This document shows, one piece after another, positions 1 through 11,793 of a DNA stretch of 64,000 bases. Where the stretch lies: positions 4,749,001 through 4,813,000 of the forward strand of contig JAGYVD010000004.1 of NCBI GenBank assembly GCA_021209875.1, in the 5' to 3' direction. The position numbers were made by a program, and so were the translations under genes. The notes below the pieces were generated by a model. The model saw only the letters and a list, made by a program, of their open reading frames with translations, did no database searches and was not told the DNA's origin. The first letter of the stretch is position 1, and every line of letters starts with the position of its first letter. The stretch comes from Rosellinia necatrix. Its lineage: Eukaryota; Ascomycota; Sordariomycetes; Xylariales; Xylariaceae.

Positions 1-1693
1 CCGCCGCCACCACCACCACCGGCGACCGCTTGCTGCTGTTGTTATTGTTATTGTTATTGTTATTGTCGTTGCCGTTGTCGTTGCCGTCGCCGTCGCCGAG
101 CCGCGGATGGTGCAGGTACGGCACGGCGCGCGCGGGCAGGCCGCGCTCGGGCAGCCAGGCGAGGACGGGGGCGCGGGCGAGCAGGGGGCCGAGGACGCGC
201 TCGGTGGCGCGGCGCGCCAGCGGCAGCCAGGGGACGGCGAAGCGGGCGACGAGCCAGTGGTGGGGGCCGAGCCAGGCGCAGAGGCGGGCGCGGCGCGCGG
301 ACATGGACGTCAGCGCGGGGCTGTCCCCCCCGCGGCGCGCCTGGTAGGCGGCGAAGAGGGCCTCGAGGTCCGCCGTCGTCGGGGGTAGCGTTGGGGAGGA
401 GGTGGCCGTGGCCGTGGCCGTGGTCGTGGTCGTGGCTGTGGCGGTGAGCGCGCGCAGCCCGTTGACGAGCTCCGCGAGGTCCGACACCCCGGCGTTGTAG
501 CCCAGCCCGGCGTGCGGCTCGAGCTTGCGCACGGCGTCGCCGACGAGCACGATGCGCCGCCACCACCACGTGTCCAGCAGCCCTTCCTCGAGGCTGATGA
601 GCCCGAGCGGGCCGGCGCCGTCGCGGGCGTCGGCGAGCGCGCGGATCTGGCTCACCGTGTACCCCGGCGCCGCGTACAGGTGGCCCCAGCGCGCGAGGAC
701 GGCGTCGGCGTCGGCGGCGGTCCAGCGGCGGCGCCGGGGCGTCGGGCCGCCCTCGAGCGCCTCGTAGACGGCGAACCACGCGCGGCCGGTGGCCGTCAGG
801 ACCTGGGTCGAGACGCCGTCCGCGGCGCCCTCGTAGTTGGACCCGGGCGGCAGGCCGGGCAGGGGCGTGCTCACGTTGCCGAGGAGCGCGCGGTACGTGG
901 TCAGGAAGGGGCTGGGCTGGTCCTCGTCCCCCGAGCCGCCCGCGGCGAGCGACTGCATCGCCTGCCGCGTCCGGCTGTGCACGCCGTCCGCCCCCAGCAC
1001 CATCGCGCCGCGCTCCACGCCGCCGTCCGCGCAGTGCACCGCCACCCCGTCCGCCGTCACCTCGACCCGCGCCACGCGCCGGCCCGTGCGGACGCGCGCC
1101 CGCGCCGCCGCCGGTAGGCTCTCGTAGAGCACCCGGATGAAGTCCGGACGATGCGTCACGCGGATGCCGTGTCCGTGGCTTTGTAAGTCCCGTTTGTTAG
1201 TTACTTTATGGTTTTACACTCCGGGGTATGAGAATATAAGACCGATATAAATAAATAAAAAAATAAAAAAACCCAGACAAAAAAAAAAAGAAGAGAATAC
1301 CAACTTCGTCTCAATCAGCTTAGTGAGGCGGCTCTCCTCCCGCCACACGGACGCGTCGAGCGCGGACATGAAGACGCTGCGGTCGTGGCGGCCGAGGACG
1401 GGGCCGACGGCGTCGAGGAGGCCGAGCTGGTCGAGGACGCGGAAGGTGGGCGGCAGCAGCGACAGCAGCGAGCCGATCTCGGGCAGCAGGTCGGCGTGCT
1501 GCTCGAGCACGACGAAGTCGAGCCCGGCCTTGGCGAGCATGTGCGCCGCCGTCAGGCCCAGGAGCCCGCCGCCGACGACGATGATCCGGAAAGGGGGCGG
1601 GGACGGGGACGGGGAGGTGTCCGTCGCCCCCTCTTTCTCCTCCCCCTCCGAGGAGGAGGAGAAGGAGGCTTCCGTCTCGATCGCTGCCGCCAT
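1..1693 (-). CDS. FAD-dependent monooxygenase, PaxM-like (C-terminus beyond window)
   Basis: Class A flavoprotein monooxygenase, which would use FAD and NAD(P)H to hydroxylate or epoxidise a small molecule. Exon 1 (1693-1305) encodes the dinucleotide-binding motif IIVVGGGLLGLTAAHMLAKAG at about residues 37-57. Exon 2 (about 1178 to beyond 1) encodes the DG motif GADGVHSRTR and the second FAD motif RIVLVGDAVRKLEPHAGLGYN. That GD motif resembles the PaxM-type epoxidases of fungal indole-diterpene and meroterpenoid pathways (family knowledge). The reading frame stays open to base 1, so the 3' end is missing. The intron is about 1179-1304: the acceptor is AAAG after TAACTAAC. The frame-consistent donor is GTTGGT, which is weak, so the boundary is uncertain. 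Coding sequence is very GC-rich, with low-complexity Thr/Ala and Thr/Ile tracts in the C-terminal half. No pathway partner is visible in the window. Confidence 0.85.
32..98. repeat. low-complexity tract inside the monooxygenase reading frame
   Basis: Imperfect TTGTTA/TTGCCG hexamer array. On the minus strand it reads ACA-ATA and ACG-GCA codons and encodes alternating Thr/Ile and Thr/Ala. A similar tract at 402-443 (GGCCGT units) encodes another Thr/Ala run. Neither belongs to the conserved fold, so both look like replication-slippage insertions kept in frame. Confidence 0.7.
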
Positions 1694-2902
1694 AGATGGT
1701 GTCTGTAGGAAACCCCGGCTTATGCTAACGACTGTGCGTTACGCGGGAACCATGTGGGTGCGGGTGAGTTAGGTAGGCAGGCGGGATGGGACGGGTGATG
1801 AGATATACGTGAAATAGAGAGTGTGAGTTTGTAGGACGAAAAAAAAAAAAAAAAAAAAAAACGAAAATTATTCTTGAACAAGGGATAAGATTGTTTGGTT
1901 CCAATAGATATTCCGCAAGAGCGCCACCAAATTTTGATCCCGTTATACTACGTACACTAGTTACAGCCTACAGGAGATCAATCATCTATCAATCACCAGA
2001 GGGCGCGTTCACTAACAAAGCGCTGTTGAAATTCGTCGACTCATATAGTAAGTAAAACAGGCCGCGCGCGATATGTATACACTTAGTAATCAATCCCTTA
2101 AACGATCAGCGTTTTATAGCCGTCTGCATCAAGCTCTTACAGCCGACCCGGAAATTTGGGCGGTGGAGCTGTGAGCTAGGACGAGGATGGGAACCGTCTA
2201 CCTGGGTAAATACATAACTAACCATCTAGGTAGCACCAAGACTTTTGGGGTATGTGTACACGTGTAGACCCTTAATTACATCCCTCGAGCGAGCTTACAT
2301 CATCACGTAGTTGGATTGGACACATCTAATTGTATATTCCACCTATGTACTACAAGGATCATGTAATCTATTGTTTGTCTCGCTATCTAGGGGCAGGTAA
2401 GAATACGATAGGTATTGATAAGAAGCAAGGGGTTCGTTATGCTCATCCTGACCCGGTTACTGAACCCTCGGTTTCCTTACCGCAGCCCCGAGTATCTCTA
2501 GTCCCGGAAATATGGCTGGTCTCTCGTTAATAGAAGCAGAGTTGTTGACCTAGTCACCTACCAGAGTGTTCATGAGTCCGGTACCCATTCACCATCCGTA
2601 CCCTTCCCTTCCCAGCTGCACCCTTTTCCGTGGGTAGCTCGTCGAGTTTGGAAGCTATTATCAAACCCCAGCCAAGTGCTTCTTTGTTTAACGCCAGCCT
2701 TATGAAGTCCATCGTGATAATACTTCAAACATAGTCTTAAAAAATAACTCCGTCGCTCTTGAAATGAGCTCGAAAACAAGAGAATGGAGGAGAAAATCAT
2801 GCCGTGCTTTGTGGCTCCGTCAACCAACTTCCCAAAACAAACAGTTTTCCGAAAATAACACCCTAACATCCCGACTGCCGAACCCTCTCCTCTCAACTAG
2901 GG
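1694..2902. other. intergenic region
   Basis: No convincing coding sequence on either strand. It holds a 23-base poly(A) run near 1838-1861. The rest is mixed-composition DNA between the 5' end of the monooxygenase and the 3' end of the kinase. The short open frame at 2570-2896 (minus) has no recognisable domain and is probably 3'-flanking sequence of the kinase. Confidence 0.6.
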
Positions 2903-5122
2903 TCATAAAACTTCCTGCCCATCTTCCTCCTCCGGGAATTTGAGCCCACCATCCACTTTTATGGCTTCCCGAACCCATCCGTGGTCAATGACCTGGCTCA
3001 TCGGCCAGCGACTCCGAGCGCGTTTCAGCAGGCCTTCGGTAATCTCCATAGCGCCTTTCAGCCCATCTTGCTCAAGCAGAGCTAAGTTTGCATCATGGTC
3101 GCCGTCTTCGCCTGCATACTTGACCCAACTCCATTCCACACGAGCAATGCGATGGCTGGTCCGGCTTCGCATTCTTTGATAATCGTTAGCGCCAGGTGGG
3201 GGGTCGAATGGCAATCGTGACTCGATAAGGGCATAAAGAAGCACACCCAATGACCAGGCATCCGTCGCCCGGCCATCATAGGATTGCCCGAGGATCACTT
3301 CCGGTGCTGCGTAGTCATCGGAACCACAGCGGGTTTCCAGCTTCTCGTCGTCGGCAACACGCCGTGAGAGACCCAAGTCGGTCAGGGTTATCACGGGATA
3401 CGGATACGTAGTCCAGTCCTGTGTGGGATTGATAAGCTCTGTCGGCGGAATATTAACCAGAATATCTGTATCAAAGTTAGCATATGAAACATGGAGAAAA
3501 GGGGGGGGAGTTACTTACTCTCAAGTTTGATGTCCCTATGGACAATCCGACGTTCGTGCAGATACCCGACTGCACCTACAATTTCCGAAAATATCCTCCG
3601 CAGGATTGGGCCGTTGAGTGAGTCTCGGTAGTTGGATGCAACGTCGAAAAGGTCACCGCCGGGGGGCATAATTTAACACCAACAACGCCCTGGTTGGTTC
3701 AATCTGCCAAGCCTTTAGATGCACCAGAGACGGGTGATCGACCGACTGCATGATATCAAGCTCTCGCTTCAGGCTCATCTCGATTCTTTCTTCTGATGCG
3801 CCGCCTTTTGGACCTTGCTCGCAGATTTTAATAGCGACCAGCGTTTTCCGGTCCAATTGGGAGTCTGTTGCAGGCGTTGGGGGGGCCATGAGATCCGTTT
3901 GCGTCCCGTCATCCTCACGGCCATCCTGATTGTCGAATTTACTCGTCGCGAGAACCACCCTGCTGAACGTGCCTTCTCCAAGGTCCTTAACCGCGCGCCA
4001 TCTCCTCAGTTTCTGATCCTTTCGACCGCGCGCCTCGAAATACTCGTATGACGGTCTCTTGAGACCGGAGTTGTCGTTACTCTGTGATGATTCGCTAGGC
4101 GGAGGAGTAGTAGGGGGCTTCGATCCCACCGCAAGTCCTCTCGGCCCAGACAAACGCGGTTCCCTCCGCAAGCCGGCAGGATCCTCTCGGTTTCGCTCGT
4201 CTGCCTTGCCACTGGAAACGGTGTTCTGTCTCTTGGGGATGCCCTTGGCGTCTGGGATGTATTCGCTGATGCTCCGATTCCGAGTATGTTCGTGCTTGCC
4301 GCTGCTATGCTCGACAGCGTGTCCAACCTGAAGTCCCGCATAGGCCTTCCTCTTCGTTTGGTGCTCGAGCGCGGCAGCCACGGATTCGCCAGTCTTCGTA
4401 ATGAGGACGGAATCAGGCATGATGGTTGGCACGGTCAGTTCCCTCGAAGGGGTGGGGTGGACAAGTCGCTTCCAAGGGCCGGGCGAGTCGCCAGATAAAA
4501 GAGGCGAGGGAAGTGGCGTGACGTCACCCATGGCGGATATCACAGGGCTTGGGTAGGCGGAGCTTGTGGCAGAGCTAATACTCCTAGCCAAATGCTGTTT
4601 CCAACTCGGGGTTCGCGAAACGGGCTGTAGGTTGGAGTTTGATGTTTTACGCTGCAGGCTTGAACCGTGTCGTGACGCAGAGAGGCTCCCGTTGCGGCTG
4701 TTGAGGCTGTCAGATCGCCTCGGGGTCGCAGGCGCAATATCGGCGGAGACGGACAGAGAGGCGTTGGGACAGGCGAGCGGCGACGGAGAGTATTCGATCA
4801 GCGGGCTGGCAGTCTCCCCGGAGGCGTGCACCGACAGGGACGGGGAGGGGGATATCGTATGCGCTTCCAAGAGGACCTGACCATGAGCCGGCGGGTTCGA
4901 TGTTACCATGTCATTGCTGCGGACGACTGGTGGCGAAGGTGCACCATGTCCTGGATAGGCTGCGCCGTTAGCCACTGCGGTCCGACCATTCAATTCCTGC
5001 AAGGCGCCCAGGGCACGTGAATGTGAGTCAGGCCTGTGTGAGGCTTTAATGGCGTACGATTCCGGCGCACCGTTGTGGCCTACGAAAACATCGTCCGGGA
5101 TGCGAACCGGAGGCGCTGTCAT
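2903..5122 (-). CDS. serine/threonine protein kinase with a one-base frameshift
   Basis: CAMK-like fungal Ser/Thr kinase (related in style to yeast YPL150W), with a Ser/Pro-rich N-terminal half and a C-terminal kinase domain. I chose ATG at 5122 (MTAPPVRIPDD); an upstream in-frame start at 5464 adds a Pro-rich stretch that looks like 5' UTR. Kinase landmarks: Gly loop GEGTFSRV (about 381), VAIK lysine (about 432), RELD (about 454), HRDIKLEN, DLG in place of DFG, CGSDDYAAPE activation segment and DAWSLGVLLYALI. The intron is 3466-3518 (donor GTAAGT, branch GCTAAC, acceptor ACAG). At 3661-3666 a run of six G (six C on the coding strand) shifts the frame. Counting five instead restores NYAPGGDLFD and gives a 721-residue protein whose later splice phase is then exact. 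It is either an assembly error or a disabled gene. Confidence 0.85.
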
Positions 5123-8100
5123 GTTGGAGCGACAGGAAGATCCGATCCGAGGGGGGGGGGAGGAGCACGCGGGTAGAGGATGGGTGTGGTGGGCAGTGGA
5201 TATGGCGCAGGCGCAGGCGACGACGGGTGTCCGGTCTCGAGGGATTGGCGACGACAATGGGGTGGGTGACTCGGCGTTTCGACGGGGTGATGGCGGATCG
5301 GCTGGGGAACGGATCGCCTCGGTCACAAGGGTTATTAGGATTAAGGAGGGTGCGGATGCCGCGCCGAGGGGGCAGCAGGTAAACACGCTACCCAGATAGG
5401 TAGGCCGTAAGGGGGGGGAGGGGAGGAAATCGAAGGGCTTCGTCTGCCTGGAATGAGTGGTCAATGGATGTCAATGGATGTCAACGTTGTTTCGGACCAG
5501 ACCACCTGCCTAATAATAGAATAAGCAAGTAATAGTAAAAAAAAAATTAATAGGATGTTAGTAGACCTGGCGAGAGGACCTGACGATGGGACCTGGCAAC
5601 GGGACCTGACCTGGCAAGAGCCGTGCAAGCACTGAGGTTTGTGGACGTACAGCAGTCACTAGCTACCAGCAGCCACTAACTCAGTACCTATTTACATATA
5701 CGTACCTACCTGGTAGGTATCTAGCCTTACAAAGTGCCTGTAGCCAAATGGCTGTAGTGCAACTGTGTAAGTAAGTACCTACACATCAGGTAGGTAGGGG
5801 AGATAGGCAGTGATGATTATTAGACTCCAGTCAGAACAAAGGTCTAACCTAAGCAACTAGCCCCAAAGGTAACTAATGTAAGTCAAGGGCAAGCAAGTAA
5901 TGTACGCAGTACTTGCTTAGTTATGTGCTTAAGTGTGGAGATATGTGATATGTAGGTAGTCGGTACCTTGTCTCGGGTGCAATGCAGTAAGTACGGGACT
6001 GGCTCCACCAAAGGTGGTCCAGGACAGGCACGATGGTTGGCTACCAGACAGGTGGCTCCCTCCAATGGTATGTAGAATCTGGTTCAATGGATTCACCTCG
6101 TGGCAGCCTCTTCCCTTTTCGAGCTAAAAGGACTTACTATGTATTTCACGTATTTCACTTATTTCGCCTTTACTAAATCTGCAAATCGTGTGTGAGAATT
6201 GCCGTGTTGTCGATTGCTGTCGGTGTCAGAGCAGGCAGACAGAGCAGGCAGGTAGGCAGGCAGGTAGGTTAGGCAAGGCAGACAGATAGGTACCTAGGTA
6301 TGCAGATAGATTAGATTGGCACAATAACTCGTGGCAAATCGTACTGTAGCTTGGGTGCCTATTGGGCAGGTGGGTTCGTGACAGTGTGATCGACTCACGT
6401 ACCATGTGAAGGTCCTTGCGTTGGCCGGTCTCTGTACACTATGAAGAATGACACACTACCGGAAATTGTAACGTTGACCTCGTTTATATTGCCAAGTCAA
6501 GGTGGGATGAATGAATGGGGCAGGTCGGGTGGATGCAAACAGGTCCAGTGCCAACAAAGGCTGCCTTCTCGCATTGAGGTACACAACCATATATAGTGAA
6601 TACCCTAATAATAAGAACAAATACTAGTGAAATGAACCAAGACTGGAATGCCATCGTGAACTGCCTCGTGCCCCAAACACACACACACTCTCTCTCTCTC
6701 GATGAGGCATGCATGGGCCAAGTACCCAATCAATTTCGTCCCAAATAGGGTTGCAAAAGATACCTCATATTATACTCGATAGCAAAGTCTCTTCTGATTG
6801 GTGGACGGGAGTTGGTAGGACAAGATAGAAAGAGGCCGATGGCGACAGATGTTGAGTCTTGGTAATCTAAGCACACGATAGGTAGAGAGATGCATATTTC
6901 TTACACACCTACCGAGGTTCTACCTAGTGTACCTAGCCTACCGATAGATAGATAGATACCCTAGGTAACTACCTACCTACCTAACGGTTTGTTGCCAAAA
7001 GGTGGAGCACTAGCACTTACCCGGGATGACTGAAGGTTTTTGCCGCGGACACGGGATAACACCAGCTTGCTCACCTTAACCTTACCTACCTTGTAGGCAG
7101 GCATATGGCCTGTAATAATCAACCTGCATTAGGTGCCTAGCAACCCAGGTACCTACCGTACCTACCTACAGCAGGCACTAGGTAGATACCTACCTAGGTA
7201 CCTAGTATTACCTAGTACATCCTCCTCTCGCTGAGCAGTTAGATAGTTGTTTCTTATCAACCATGATAGCGACATGGCATCCCTTTTCTATATCTTCTCC
7301 TATATCTCATCCCGCGTGCATCCCCCACACCCGAACGCCGATATGATGGCCAGCACCGGAGCCAAGGCGTGTATGTGTATCTCCGCGTATCTCTGTGTAT
7401 CTATGCGCACCTATGTGTATTTATGTGTATATCTCACCTAGGGAGCTCGCGCTAGAGATAGGGTCCTGTGTACATATGTACCTACTTACTAGGTAGGTAG
7501 GTAGGTAGGTAGTGTAGGTATTAAGTGTATCTCGCCATATACTAGCGCGTACCATACTGGATGATAGGTACATCATGTGCGGCTTGCTCTATCTCTTATT
7601 GGTTCATCAAGAAATGAGTTATCCCGCTGGAGAGCTCTAATAAGACATGCCTGGCGATCTATCTAGCCTGTGTGCTACACTACACCTAAGTATAGTATGA
7701 GTTATCTCTAGATCCCTCTATCGTAACATAGGTACCTAAGTGCTCAACATACCTCTCTCTGCTAAACTACCTAAATTATTACTTACAGTAGGTATCGTGA
7801 TTACTACAAGTAAAGTGATATTCTACTTTTGCAGAACTGCTGACGGCATCATCCGTATCGCCGTCGTAGGTGTGCCTCAAGCCGAGCGACTGAATCCAGT
7901 CCTGGACACACGGTCTGTATTTCTGTGAGTCTATTGGATCCCGCCTACTCCCCCAGCTCTCAGCTGCACATCTAATTACCTGCTTTATGCTTAATGCATA
8001 CCTAAGTAATATGTAGTACATACACAGCAGGCTCTGCCCCTCTTTCCCCGCTATCATACATCTAAGCACTGTTTCTCGCCTGTGCTCTGTCTCTCCAGCT

Positions 8101-9603
8101 GTAGCTAATACCTACCTAGGTAAGTACAAAGCGCTAATACGTTAGTACTTGAAATGCCACCGGTGTCCAGAGGCTCGTCGTAGTAGCACCTATGTATCTC
8201 CCTCACATCCAGGGTATCATTCAGGTCATCCTCATCGCTATACCCAACTAACTGTTGACATTTCCGTGTTATAATTATAATTCCCATCATTATCATATCA
8301 TAGCTAATTATTGTCGAGTCGACTTTGCATGGTTTCATCGCCTTTGCCCAGATGTCGAGGGTGCAGCGGTTAGTTTCATACTTGTGAGGTCAGACTCGCA
8401 CAGCCATACCGGCTCATCCAAAACCACTAAGAGAGGGTTGTACACCTACACTAGTAGGGAAACGTCGTTACGGTAGTGTCTCGTCTTTCGAACCTCCATG
8501 TCTGCTCCATGCACTGCTTAAAACATCGCATAGCGGCGTCGTTTCGGACTACACTACATATCACGATAAGGGTGCGCCATAACGCCACGTTCCTCTCCAC
8601 ATTCGCGTATTTCTATGGTTGAGGCGATTGAGGCGGTTAGCCTAAATCCACGCCTCAGATTTGTTTGGTAGCAGCTAGATGTGTTTATATTATTATCAAA
8701 GTTATCGCCCAAGCGATACTACGTATCCTTGAGGTTTTAGCTGTGTTACGGGCCGCTCTCGCAACATGGAGCACAGAAGAGCTCTGGAGTCGGGATGGTG
8801 AGTTGGTGCTCTGTCAGCTTAATCATCCCATCAACGGTAAAATATACCCGTCGGTAAGTTCCAGTATGTAGTGTATTTGAGTAATTGCACCACAGACCCT
8901 GGTCATTCCTTGGACGTGTCAGACTGTCAGGTAGTTACAGCATTTGAGCGTGTCCGTCAACAAGGCTAGCAATAGGCAGGCTACTTATAAGAATATAAGA
9001 AAGCATGAGCTGGTTAAGTCCCCAACGAAGTAGCCAGCCAACCGGTTCGCAGCCTCCACAATATCTCTCGACGTCACAGCGCGCGCCGAGAATGCTGCCA
9101 TGCCGGTGCTTCAGTAAAACATCAAGTGCCGGGTTTACATGCGGGGAAGAGGGGCCATGATCACAAACCGCAACCCGGAGTTGTTGTTTCTAGGCATAAG
9201 CGGTATTACCTAAAGGGTCGAGCCCATGCCGAAGAACGGGAATGATGCGGAAAAGTGTATACACCTCGGCCGTTATCGCGGTCTACGATGGGGCCATATA
9301 TAGCATCGCTAAATTGGAAATCAGCGGTGTTTCTAATCTAGATATCGACCTCATTTTCGTGGAGAATTGCTGTGGTTATTGGACACAAGCCTTGCATGTT
9401 TCTCGAGCGGTTGCTGTACAGCCTATCCTTGCCAGTGAAAACAAGCAGCACCATCATACGCCAGCCATCCGGGCTTTCCGGGGTTCTCACGTCAGGTTGA
9501 ACGTCTCACCAAGACGTGTAATCGACGAATATAGCGTGTAGCATACACGTGTTGGCTTTAAGCGAAACGAACTACTGTGTCTCCTAAAACGGAGGATCCC
9601 AAT
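5123..9603. other. gene-free region rich in TACCTA/TAGGTA words
   Basis: 4.5 kb without a recognisable gene. Between about 5690 and 8130 the words TACCTA, TAGGTA, CCTAGG and GTAGGTAG recur many times on both strands, often as short palindromes (for example around 7140-7210 and 7480-7515). The 5' part (5123-5464) probably contains the kinase leader and promoter. Several short open frames at 7.2-9.5 kb lack domains and coding character. Confidence 0.6.
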
Positions 9604-11793
9604 ATGGCTGGTTTTAAGGGCCAGGGGCCGGATATGGATTCTATTGAAGGGTCGGCGCCCATGAGCATCAAGGATGAGCCATTGGATGGCCATAGACGCA
9701 TGAAGGTCCGTGTAATCGGGGCCGGTTACTCCGGGATCTATCTCGGGATTAGGATACCACAAAGAATCCGGAATGTCGACTTACAGATCTTCGAGAAAAA
9801 CGATGGTATCGGTGGCACATGGTGGGTGAACAAGTACCCAGGTATGATCTCCTGCCTCTGGACCTTACCTAGAAGGTGACTCAAATTAAGTTACGAATCA
9901 TCAATCCTGTACTCACAATAATAGGTGTGGCCTGCGATATCCCGGCGCACTCGTACCAGTATTCGTTCAACCCAAACCCGGATTGGTCTTCATTCTACGC
10001 ACCGGGGAGCGAAATATGCGCATATCTACAAGATACGGCAGCAAAATTCGGTGCTACGAGGTTCATAAAACTCCGTCACGAGGTGGTAAGTTGCGCATGG
10101 GATGATGGAGCTAAAAGATGGTAGGTTTTCAAGACGGGCAACGTCAGGAAACAAGGTCTGAGAGAGAGAGAGAGAAGGAAGAGATAAAGCTGACTCCACA
10201 CCAGGACCCTAGATGTGCGCAGAACAGACACCGGAGAGACCTTCCAAGACGACGCCGATGTATTAATTGTAGCCCGAGGCAGTCTTAGTAACCCATCATG
10301 GCCCGACATCCCCGGCTTGAAGAGCTTTGCGGGAGAGGTTATGCACTCAGCAACGTGGAATAATGAGTATGAATCTGCCTACCTTTCCTATCGGGCGTGT
10401 GTGTGTGTGTGCCCAGACCGTGGGGCTAAGAAGCAGACAGTTACGATTTTAGAAACAAGCGAATCGGCGTCATAGGCAATGGATCGAGCGCTATACAGAT
10501 CGTGCCGAGCCTGCAAAAGGTCGACGGGACCCATCTCTCCTGCTTCGTGAGGAGCAAGACCTGGATCACGAACCCCTTCGGCGACGGTGAGCCCAAGCCG
10601 CCAAATGCCGCCCGAGTTTCCCGATACTAACGAACCATGTCCACAGCCGCCATGAAGAAGTTAGGACTAGACCCGAAGAAACTAGACTGCAAGTTCCTGT
10701 TACGCCTTTCCTTCGTACCACACACACACGAGTCCCCCCTTTTTTTTTTTTTTTGGCTAACAGCGTCGCAGTCATGCCGGAGCAGCGCAGGGAGTTCGCC
10801 GAGGACCCGGGAAGGCTCTTCGACTTCCGCAAGACGATCGAGCTGGACGGCAACACGGTGCACGAGGTCAGCTTCCGGGACTCGGCGCTGTAGCGCGGCG
10901 GGATGGCGCTGTTCTGGGCGGCGATGCGGGAGCGGCTCGCGGCGCGGCCGGCGATCGCCGAGTTCCTGATCCCGGCGTTCGGGATCGGCTGCCGCCGGAC
11001 GACGCCCGGGCCGGGGTACCTCGAGGCGCTGGGCCGGGACAACGTCGACTTCGTGACGGATCGGATCGCCGCCGTGACGGCGGGCGGCGTGAGGCTCGCG
11101 TCCGGGCGCGAGGTGGGCCTCGACGCGCTCGTGTGCGCGACGGGGTTCCGGATGTCGGGGGCGCCGCCGTTCGCGGTCGCGGGGCGGGGCGGGCTCTCGC
11201 TGGCGGAGCGGTTCGCGCCGTTCCCCGAGGCGTACCTGTCGATGGCCGTGGACGGGTTCCCGAACTGCTTCCTGATGCTGGGCCCCAACTCGGCGATCGG
11301 GTCCGGGTCGCTGACGTCGATCCTCGAGGCCGAGGGCGACTACATCGTCAAGTGCGTGCGCAAACTGCAGAAGGAGGACTACGCGTCCATGACGGTGAGG
11401 GCCGCGCGGGTCCGCGACTGGCGCGAGTACTGCCACGAGTACTTCAAGCGCACCGTCTACACCGACGAGTGCAACAGCTGGTACAAGAGCGGCGGCGGGG
11501 ACAGGATCGTCGGGCTCTGGCCCGGCAGCACCCTGCACGCGCTCGAGGCGCTGCGGTCCCCCCGCTGGGAGGACTTCGAGTGGGAGAGCCGCGATGGCCC
11601 CGGGGCGAATAGGCTGCGGTGGCTGGGCAACGGCTGGAGCGTCACGCATGTCAAGGCTGGCGAGGGACGGGGCGATGGACAGGAATACGAGGGTGATCCC
11701 GCGTGGTATCTTGAGCCTAAGTTTTTAAATGTACCCTTGGCGGGCCGGCCCGAGGAGGACGAGGAGTTCAAGATGCGCCCCTTTTCGCATTGA
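9604..11793 (+). pseudogene. Baeyer-Villiger monooxygenase, StcW-like, with premature TAG
   Basis: FAD/NADPH-dependent Baeyer-Villiger monooxygenase, which would insert oxygen next to a ketone. The C-terminal half resembles the sterigmatocystin/aflatoxin-type StcW family. Exons: 9604-9841, 9925-10120, 10205-10366, 10441-10586, 10647-10692, 10764-11793. All phases agree and give 605 codons plus stop. The fifth intron, containing a 15-base T run, has a weak donor (GTTCCT). Motifs: FAD site GAGYSG (39-44), YPGVACDIPAHSYQYSF, the BVMO fingerprint variant FAGEVMHSATWNN, NADPH site GVIGNGSSAIQ and LGPNSAIGSGSLTSI. Codon 306 (10891-10893) is TAG within otherwise perfectly conserved frame, between FRDSAL and RGGMALFWAAM. 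C to T in a CAG codon is the simplest cause. Without readthrough only the first half would be made. Exons after the T-rich intron are far more GC-rich than those before it. Confidence 0.88.

Noticed and set aside
60..779. 239-codon minus-strand open frame rich in Arg/Pro
   Set aside because: It is an alternative frame of the GC-rich FAD monooxygenase; the GD and DG motifs read in a different minus-strand frame.
10566..11649. Two long minus-strand open frames (240 and 340 codons)
   Set aside because: They are shadows of the Baeyer-Villiger monooxygenase, whose plus-strand motifs and splice phases are clear; high GC keeps antisense frames open.
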